From positions 1 through 20,156 of the IMG/VR virus record IMGVR_UViG_3300048642_000114: a stretch of 20,156 bases of DNA. One strand, 5' to 3'. The number at the start of each line of letters is the position of its first letter. Within the stretch, counting starts at the first letter, position 1. The translations under genes were made by a program, and so were the position numbers. The notes under the pieces were generated by a model. The model saw only the letters and a list, made by a program, of their open reading frames with translations. It was not told the DNA's origin and searched no databases. This document shows positions 15,414 through 20,156 of the stretch, one piece after another. The stretch comes from a virus.

Positions 15414-15781
15414 GAACGGAGCACCTTTGCCGGTAGTTCGATGCACCCGCGTTCTGTGATGAACGCGCAGCGCTTGCCTAGATCGACGCCTGCGATTTGT
15501 TTTCCCATGATGTCTGCCACGACCGGACGGCCATGGGCCCTGTCGCCGCGCTCAAAGCCCGCCAAGGCCATGCCGTAGTCAAACAGCGCCAAGACTCCAC
15601 CATGAGCCTCGTAGATGGCCCTGGCGCCTTCTTCGTCGCTGTATGACCCACGCCAAGGCGCTGCGGGGTCGATGCCTGTTCTGTGCAGCACGTGGTCGCA
15701 GGTCGCCATGATGCAATCGCTCACACCCCAGATCAGCTTTGCCCGACGCCAGCGGTCGAGCGTGTCAGCCACCGACGACAT
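15401..15781 (-). CDS. DUF6950-family tail protein (NlpC/P60-like position)
   Basis: The protein is 126 residues. It has WGVSDCIMATCDHVLHRTG at about 18-36, then AAPWRGSYSDEEGA, and a HGRPVVADIMG segment at about 82-92. This matches the pattern of small DUF6950 phage proteins that occupy the place of the tail-tip NlpC/P60 peptidase in alphaproteobacterial phages and GTAs. Cys23 in SDC could be a peptidase-like cysteine, but I do not see a confident full catalytic triad. It overlaps both neighbours (17 bp upstream, 13 bp downstream), consistent with tight coupling. It starts within the preceding gene and has no strong RBS. Confidence 0.75.
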   Translation of the reverse strand: MSSVADTLDRWRRAKLIWGVSDCIMATCDHVLHRTGIDPAAPWRGSYSDEEGARAIYEAHGGVLALFDYGMALAGFERGDRAHGRPVVADIMGKQIAGVDLGKRCAFITERGCIELPAKVLRSWSI

Positions 15782-16445
15782 AGGTCCGGTTCGAATTGGA
15801 GGCGACGAAGCTGCATCCGCTGTCGCTTTCGACCCCCGCCAGCCGCGCCCTTTCCCGTTGGGCTGTATCGGTCATGGTCCCGCTAGGCACCCGCGACCGT
15901 CCATATTCCAGCGACCGCGCCAGAACCGACACCGATCGGATGCGCTCTAACTTTCCGCCTTCCGCTCGCACGCCCTCTGAAAATGTCGGTCCGCGCATCC
16001 GCATCCGCCATGCGAAACGGATTGGTGTTTGCGGCAAAAGGCCTTCATCACCCTTGATCAAGGCGTGGTAGCAAATGATGTCGCGACCCTTTGCCAGATC
16101 CTGATCGGCCTTAATCAACTGATAGGATTCGGCGTCCAAATAGGGGATCCCGAAGGTGTAGCGCGGGCTGTTCCCCTCGCGTGAATCCTTTACCGCCGGA
16201 ACCTTGTGCAGGTTCGCGCCAGATGCATCGAATGTTCCCAGCCATTCATTCGCGGCCAGCACGCCTGCCGGTGTCTCGACTGCATCACCGACGCTGAGGG
16301 TTGTGGCCAGTACGCCGTGACCTTCCCAAAGCCGCACCGGAAACCCGTCGAAGTCGTAGAAAAAACAGCGCCGAACCATCGCCTTGATGTCGAAGCTATC
16401 CGCAGCCGTTCCGGTCATTTCCAGAAGCTCGCTTTCGAAGCTCAT
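15765..16445 (-). CDS. Phage tail protein, GTA hub-like position
   Basis: The protein is 226 residues and soluble. I recognise it by context rather than by motif: it is the second gene after the tape measure protein, where RcGTA-like clusters carry the hub protein. Visible features include FFYDFDGFPVRLWEGHG (about 28-44), a YTFGIPYLDAESYQLIKAD stretch and an RIRSVSVLARS region. The ATG overlaps the upstream gene's stop by 4 bp, and GAGG sits 7 nt upstream. A structural baseplate role is inferred. Confidence 0.65.
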   Translation of the reverse strand: MSFESELLEMTGTAADSFDIKAMVRRCFFYDFDGFPVRLWEGHGVLATTLSVGDAVETPAGVLAANEWLGTFDASGANLHKVPAVKDSREGNSPRYTFGIPYLDAESYQLIKADQDLAKGRDIICYHALIKGDEGLLPQTPIRFAWRMRMRGPTFSEGVRAEGGKLERIRSVSVLARSLEYGRSRVPSGTMTDTAQRERARLAGVESDSGCSFVASNSNRTYVVGG

Positions 16446-17143
16446 ACTAAAGCCTCAACGAATTGCGCCCGATTGAACTGCATGTGTCGTCCCGATTGGA
16501 ATTGACTCATCACCTCGCGGGCGTTGATGCAGGTGACCAGGGCCGTCGGGCGGAACAGGAGCCGATCATCGGTGGTCAGCGCACGACGAATGGGGGGTGA
16601 CACGGCAATGGTCGCTATGTCCTCGTCGTCATACTCGATGTCCATGACGACATGCACGAAGTCGTAGCCTTCCAGATGAAACCCGATGACATGCCCGATT
16701 TCCAGTACCCGGCCATAATCAGAAAGTTCGGCCTTCATAGACCCGGCACCTTTTGACGCAGCAGCCGCCACGGGGACGCTTGGGTTCCAGGACCAGTAAG
16801 CCCCGCTATCCCATGGCAGATCGTTGTCCCATGGGATGCCGTCCGTCTCAGGGCCGTCCAATGCGTCATCAGAAACAAGCTGAACTGAGTTGTAGAGCGG
16901 CACCCGCATGACGGCCCCGTTCTGGATACGACTGATCGTCCAGGAGGCATCAAGGTTGGCCTCGCGTGTCGCGAAAACGGCGAAAGACATGAAGACTTCG
17001 TAGCGCCCGCCTGGTTCCGGGTTTTCAATTGACGCACCACCAATGGTCATCCCACCCGGGATAGCTTGCCCGGCTGCCCGAACTTCTTGCGTGATCGGCG
17101 CGCACCCCCTGCGCCATTCATATATTTTTGGAACATATACCAT
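16442..17143 (-). CDS. Phage tail protein, distal-tail-like position
   Basis: The protein is 233 residues, Trp/Asp-rich in the middle (GIPWDNDLPWDSGAYWSWNP), with beta-rich flanks and no membrane segment. It is the first gene after the tape measure coding region, the usual place of a distal tail protein in siphoviruses and of gp12 in RcGTA; its length is similar. Its ATG shares one base with the upstream TGA (TGATG at 17141-17145). The family was not identified with confidence, so the function is inferred from order. Confidence 0.65.
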   Translation of the reverse strand: MVYVPKIYEWRRGCAPITQEVRAAGQAIPGGMTIGGASIENPEPGGRYEVFMSFAVFATREANLDASWTISRIQNGAVMRVPLYNSVQLVSDDALDGPETDGIPWDNDLPWDSGAYWSWNPSVPVAAAASKGAGSMKAELSDYGRVLEIGHVIGFHLEGYDFVHVVMDIEYDDEDIATIAVSPPIRRALTTDDRLLFRPTALVTCINAREVMSQFQSGRHMQFNRAQFVEALV

Positions 17144-17667
17144 CAGGAGAGAGATCCATCTGTTTGATGCTGTGAGGTGTAATTGCCCCAGTTGGTCTTT
17201 ATGTGCTGGATGGCTTGGGAGGCACCTTCCTGCGCGGCCTGCCCGCCAACAGATTTGACGTAGGCTTTGATTTTTCCTTCGTCATCCACAGTCACGCCAA
17301 CATCAACCCGAACGTTCTGAGCTGAGTTGCGACCATCCAGCCTGCGCGCTGTATCCTGCCGTGATGTCACCACCGCCCCCAGCGGCGTCGATTTCACAAG
17401 TTCAGGCCCCTTCTCGCCCACGATCCCCGTCTGCCCCTGCCCAATGGTGCCGCCTGAGTCGAACAGACCACCGAAAAGGCCCTTGAAGATGAGGGTGCCC
17501 AGACTGTCGGATGACGATCCACCTTCCACGGACGCAAGCAGTTTCGCCTTTGAGTACGCCACGACCAATTCCTTGATCAGGTCGCCAACCACGTCCGTCA
17601 GGCTTCCGGTGCCGTCGATCAGCTTGTCGATGGCAGAACCGCCTGCCTTTTCGAACTCACCCCACAT
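17143..17667 (-). CDS. C-terminal part of the tail tape measure protein, separated by an in-frame stop
   Basis: From the ATG at 17667 this encodes 174 residues. It has the typical end of phage tape measure proteins: a Gly/Phe-rich segment FKGLFGGLFDSGGTIG and GIVGEKGPELV, then a charged tail. It is in the same frame as the 717-residue N-terminal part, and the 14 codons between the TAA (17710-17712) and this ATG are open, so the two were one gene of about 906 codons. AAGGGA lies 10 nt before the ATG, so separate initiation is conceivable. On its own the fragment would lack the length-setting helical region. Confidence 0.75.
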   Translation of the reverse strand: MWGEFEKAGGSAIDKLIDGTGSLTDVVGDLIKELVVAYSKAKLLASVEGGSSSDSLGTLIFKGLFGGLFDSGGTIGQGQTGIVGEKGPELVKSTPLGAVVTSRQDTARRLDGRNSAQNVRVDVGVTVDDEGKIKAYVKSVGGQAAQEGASQAIQHIKTNWGNYTSQHQTDGSLS

Positions 17668-17709
17668 ATCCGAGGCGTCCCTTGCCGAGGCCGACGCTTC
17701 GTCAAATTT

Positions 17710-19863
17710 TTAGCGCGCAAGGTCATAGGCACGCGCCGCTTCGCCCACCGTGGCGTGACCGCTTTCCAGCGCCTTGTTTATCGTTTCCTGCGCCTCTTCG
17801 AATTCCTGCGTCGCGCGGATTACCGGATCGAGTGACGCCATCAGATTGTCGAATGCTTCAGCCGTTTCGTTCGCTGCCGTGGCGCCAGCCGACCCGCCGC
17901 CGCCACCACGACCAGACCGGGGGGGAGCGGTCAATCGACGGAAGTTCAACACCGCGCCTCTGTTCGTCTCACGCTGGCCGGCATCCGGGATGACCGGCTG
18001 CGACATAAGTAGGTCCTCGTCAGCCATGGCCGGGGTTGTCTGTGAAAGCTGCAAGGCAGTGGACAGCGCGATACCAAGCGCATCCGCAAGCTCATGAGCT
18101 GATGCCGCGGCGCCGCTGAATGATACACCTCCAGCGGCATTCGCAAGGCGGTCAGTGAAGGTGATCGTCGTGTCGATCTCGCCCGTCAGGGCTTTTTGAC
18201 GTTTCTCAAGCTCTGCAATGTTCGCCTCGATCTGTGCCAGCGCGGCGGCTTCGTCTTTCCGCAGCGCCTGACCTGACCGCAGGTCCGTCAAAAACTCCTT
18301 CTGACGATTCAGGACGGAAATCAGATAAAGCTCGGCGTCTTCCAGCGCATCAGTATCGCCAGCACCGATAGAGCGCAGTGCGTCTCTGGCGGTCTGCATG
18401 TCGCCCAAAATGTCTTGGTATGCCGCGCCCTGCATCGCCAGTTCAATACGCTGCGCCACCATGGCATCAACATCAGCGCGGCGCGCCCTGGCCTTATCAA
18501 GCTCAAGGCGGATCGTTTCCAAAGACATCGAGTTGCCGTTTTCAAGCGCATCCCGCAGGTAGTTTGATGCGTTGATCTGGTCACCCATGGCAATTGACGT
18601 GTTGTCGATGGCTGTTTCAAGCGCGGATTGCGCAAGCTCCGCCGTACTGATCGACCGGAACGTGTCCGTCAGGGATGTGATGTACCCACCAAGGACCGAA
18701 AAACTGGAAGAAACAGCCAAAGCCAAACGTGAAACAGCTTCCAGCGCTGGCACCACAAATGTCAGCAGGACATTGCCCAGACCAAGCGCGATATCCGTCA
18801 TCGCTGCTGTAGCCCGTGCCCATCTCTGATCGAGGCTGTCGGCCATCTTCCTGTAGGCCTCATCTGTGGCCCCGGCCTTGTCGGCCATCTGCTCATTGAT
18901 CGCCGCGAACTTCTCGCCCGCGCCCCCGGCAAAGGCCAACACCGCGTTCAGAGCTTCGACCGACCCGAACAGTTCGGCCATGGCCTCTTGGCTGCCGCCG
19001 GTCTTGTCGATCACATCTTCCAGGAACCCGGCAAGTCCCTTTGATTTTAGCGCCTGCGCATCGAATGAGAGCCCCAGCTTGGCTGCCATCTTTTCCGCTT
19101 CTGATGTGGGCTTGATTACCCCGGAAATCACCTGCCGCAGGCCGGTGATGGCAACGCTGGTCGATTGACCTTGCGTTGTCAGTGCCGCCGTAGCCGCAAC
19201 CACTTCGTCAAAGCTCACGCCGACCGCGCTTGCAATCGGGACGATATTGCCCAGACCTGCCGACAGTTCCGCCGCCGTGGTTTTGCCTGCCTTAATCCCA
19301 ACGAAAAGCGCATCGGATGCGGCTGCCGCCGTCAGGCCGGAGGCCGCGTAAGCGTTGGTCGCCGTGGTCAGCGCGTCAACCGCTGTGGTGGTGTCGGTTG
19401 CACCACCGATGGCCAACTTATTGGCGCTTTCCAACAGGGTCGCGGCCTGTTCAACCGAACCAGCGCCAGCCGAGATGGCCTGATAAAAGCCCTCAACCTG
19501 CGATGTTGCGGAGCCTCCAAAGTCCTTGGCGAGTTGCCGGGCGCTGGCGGATAACCCGGACATCTCCGCATCCGTACCCCCGATCAACGTCGACGTTTCC
19601 GCCAGCGCTGCATTGAAGTCCCGCGCGAGATTGACCGACTGAGCCGCCGCTTGAAACGTGACATAAGACGCTGCGGCCGCACCCAAAGCTCGCGCAGCCT
19701 TGACGCCAAAAGCTGAGACGGATGACCCCATGCGGTTGGACGCCTGGTTCACGGTCGTTTCTGTCTCTCGCGCCTCGCGCTTCACCCGGTCAAGAGCTGA
19801 TTCCGCGCGCTTTCCACCCGTCTCCATCCCGGTCGGGTCGATTGCGAGTCTAAGTCCGGCCAT
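17710..19863 (-). CDS. Phage tail tape measure protein (TP901-type), N-terminal 717 residues, truncated by TAA
   Basis: The protein has the TP901 core tape-measure domain: an N-terminal coiled region with KREARETETTVNQ, then LARDFNAALAETSTLIGG, LAKDFGGSATSQVEGFYQAISAG split over about 115-135, a middle TSVAITGLRQVISGVIKPT, and LFGSVEALNAVLAFAGGAG near 290-310. A hydrophobic stretch at about 360-395 and long Ala-rich helices follow. This protein sets tail length and helps DNA ejection. It stops at TAA 17710-17712 after AYDLAR, but the frame reads on into the C-terminal fragment at 17667. The ancestral length of about 906 codons is normal for the family. No tail-assembly chaperone gene lies immediately upstream on this strand, which is unusual. 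Confidence 0.9.
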   Translation of the reverse strand: MAGLRLAIDPTGMETGGKRAESALDRVKREARETETTVNQASNRMGSSVSAFGVKAARALGAAAASYVTFQAAAQSVNLARDFNAALAETSTLIGGTDAEMSGLSASARQLAKDFGGSATSQVEGFYQAISAGAGSVEQAATLLESANKLAIGGATDTTTAVDALTTATNAYAASGLTAAAASDALFVGIKAGKTTAAELSAGLGNIVPIASAVGVSFDEVVAATAALTTQGQSTSVAITGLRQVISGVIKPTSEAEKMAAKLGLSFDAQALKSKGLAGFLEDVIDKTGGSQEAMAELFGSVEALNAVLAFAGGAGEKFAAINEQMADKAGATDEAYRKMADSLDQRWARATAAMTDIALGLGNVLLTFVVPALEAVSRLALAVSSSFSVLGGYITSLTDTFRSISTAELAQSALETAIDNTSIAMGDQINASNYLRDALENGNSMSLETIRLELDKARARRADVDAMVAQRIELAMQGAAYQDILGDMQTARDALRSIGAGDTDALEDAELYLISVLNRQKEFLTDLRSGQALRKDEAAALAQIEANIAELEKRQKALTGEIDTTITFTDRLANAAGGVSFSGAAASAHELADALGIALSTALQLSQTTPAMADEDLLMSQPVIPDAGQRETNRGAVLNFRRLTAPPRSGRGGGGGSAGATAANETAEAFDNLMASLDPVIRATQEFEEAQETINKALESGHATVGEAARAYDLAR

Positions 19864-19931
19864 TAGGAGAATCCTTGTCGAAACTGGTTCAACCCCATCG
19901 CGCTGCCGCGACCGGGTGAAGGAAATTGAAG

Positions 19932-20003
19932 ATGAGGATGTTTTCGGCTTTCGCCGTGGCGATCATGGCAACATCAGCCAGCGCCGGGTTATTTGAGGAA
20001 TGA
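19932..20003 (+). CDS. Possible 23-residue secreted/membrane peptide
   Basis: An ATG at 19932 opens a 23-codon frame, M-R-M-F-S-A-F-A-V-A-I-M-A-T-S-A-S-A-G-L-F-E-E, ending at TGA 20001-20003. AAGGA (19919-19923) lies 8 nt upstream, an ideal Shine-Dalgarno spacing. The peptide reads like a signal sequence, with Arg, a hydrophobic core and Ala-Ser-Ala before Gly. It precedes the Arc-like gene by 38 bp on the same strand and is divergent from the tape measure gene. It is too short to exclude chance. It could be the leader of a lost gene, an entericidin-like peptide or a small lysis-related peptide. Confidence 0.35.
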   Translation: MRMFSAFAVAIMATSASAGLFEE

Positions 20004-20041
20004 CCATTGCGTCATGGACATTTTTTGACCATTTAATATCC
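20000..20041 (+). promoter_or_regulatory. Candidate operator/promoter upstream of the Arc-like gene
   Basis: The 38 bases before the Arc-like ATG are AT-rich for this genome. They contain two direct copies of TGACCAT (20001-20007 and 20026-20032, 25 bp apart) and an inverted repeat ATGAC-6-GTCAT (20000-20004/20011-20015). A loose promoter TTGCGT (20008-20013)/TTTAAT (20032-20037) with an 18-bp spacer would give a near-leaderless mRNA. Arc-family repressors bind short repeated half-sites, so autoregulation here is plausible but inferred. Confidence 0.35.
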
Positions 20042-20156
20042 ATGAGCAAAGAATCACTCACGCCATACAAGATGAACCTTCCATCTGACCTGAAGGACAG
20101 GCTGACGGAGGCCGCTCAACGTTCTGGCCGAAGTCTTTACGCCGAGATCATCACCC
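20042..20156 (+). CDS. Arc-family (ribbon-helix-helix) DNA-binding protein, partial
   Basis: The frame is open from the ATG at 20042 to the right edge (38 codons), so the C-terminus is missing. The sequence YKMNLPSDLKDRLTEAAQ followed by RSGRSLYAEII is the classic Arc-like DNA-binding domain (PF03869): a beta strand for base contacts, then helix A, the GRS turn and helix B. Such proteins act as dimeric transcriptional repressors in phages and toxin-antitoxin modules. It is divergent from the tape measure gene and has repeats upstream that may be its operator. Confidence 0.8.
   Translation, partial: MSKESLTPYKMNLPSDLKDRLTEAAQRSGRSLYAEIIT

Noticed and set aside
19894-20012. Minus-strand open stretch reading NNPALADVAMIATAKAEN, possible end of a tail chaperone
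   Set aside because: It is closed by a stop a few codons upstream, has no suitable start codon or RBS, and is antisense to a better supported small ORF; a frameshifted chaperone remnant remains only a remote possibility.
1-20156. CRISPR arrays, tRNA or rRNA genes, insertion sequences, diversity-generating retroelement
   Set aside because: No regularly spaced repeats, cloverleaf, transposase motifs or reverse transcriptase were found on reading both strands; short repeats present are listed individually.

Overview
This window is GC-rich DNA (about 65% GC in the stretches I counted by hand) with compact alphaproteobacterial gene style. It most likely comes from a Rhodobacterales/roseobacter-type chromosome carrying a prophage or GTA-related element. 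That assignment rests on gene content and style only, since there is no rRNA or other taxonomic marker here.

Layout: (1) Positions 1-2648 are ordinary chromosomal genes, all on the minus strand. They are a secreted LCAT-type lipase cut off by the left edge, a Tat-exported lytic transglycosylase lipoprotein and a CreA-family periplasmic protein. The last two are followed by clear minus-strand intrinsic terminators. (2) Positions 2649-3819 hold almost no coding sequence: a long junction with short repeats and hairpins, and a small zinc-ribbon gene interrupted by an in-frame TAA. (3) Positions 3820-7090 form a compositionally distinct plus-strand island, with GC falling to roughly 42-50%. It carries three translationally coupled genes: a DUF262 (ParB/GmrSD-N fold) protein, an ABC/SMC-like ATPase with a C-terminal DUF3696 region, and a 330-aa protein I do not recognise. 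This is the best candidate for an unusual system here, probably anti-phage defence. (4) Positions 7091-7362 are a second noncoding junction. (5) Positions 7363-19863 are a minus-strand late phage cassette. In transcription order it has a tape measure protein (split by an in-frame TAA), two tail proteins, a DUF6950/NlpC-like protein, a large tail-tip protein, a tail fibre with an SGNH/SASA-type esterase domain, a lectin-like tail-associated protein, a membrane-anchored coiled-coil protein, an endolysin and a holin. The order of the tail genes resembles the RcGTA gp11-gp15 module. (6) Positions 19932-20156 turn to the plus strand, with a possible small secreted peptide and the start of an Arc-family repressor.

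Working together: the phage genes form one late operon running leftward into the lysis genes. The defence-like operon runs rightward and meets that operon's 3' end, so it sits where prophage cargo is commonly found, between the lysis end and the chromosome. No integrase, packaging or head genes, tRNA or CRISPR array are visible, so the element's true ends and its completeness cannot be judged from this window.
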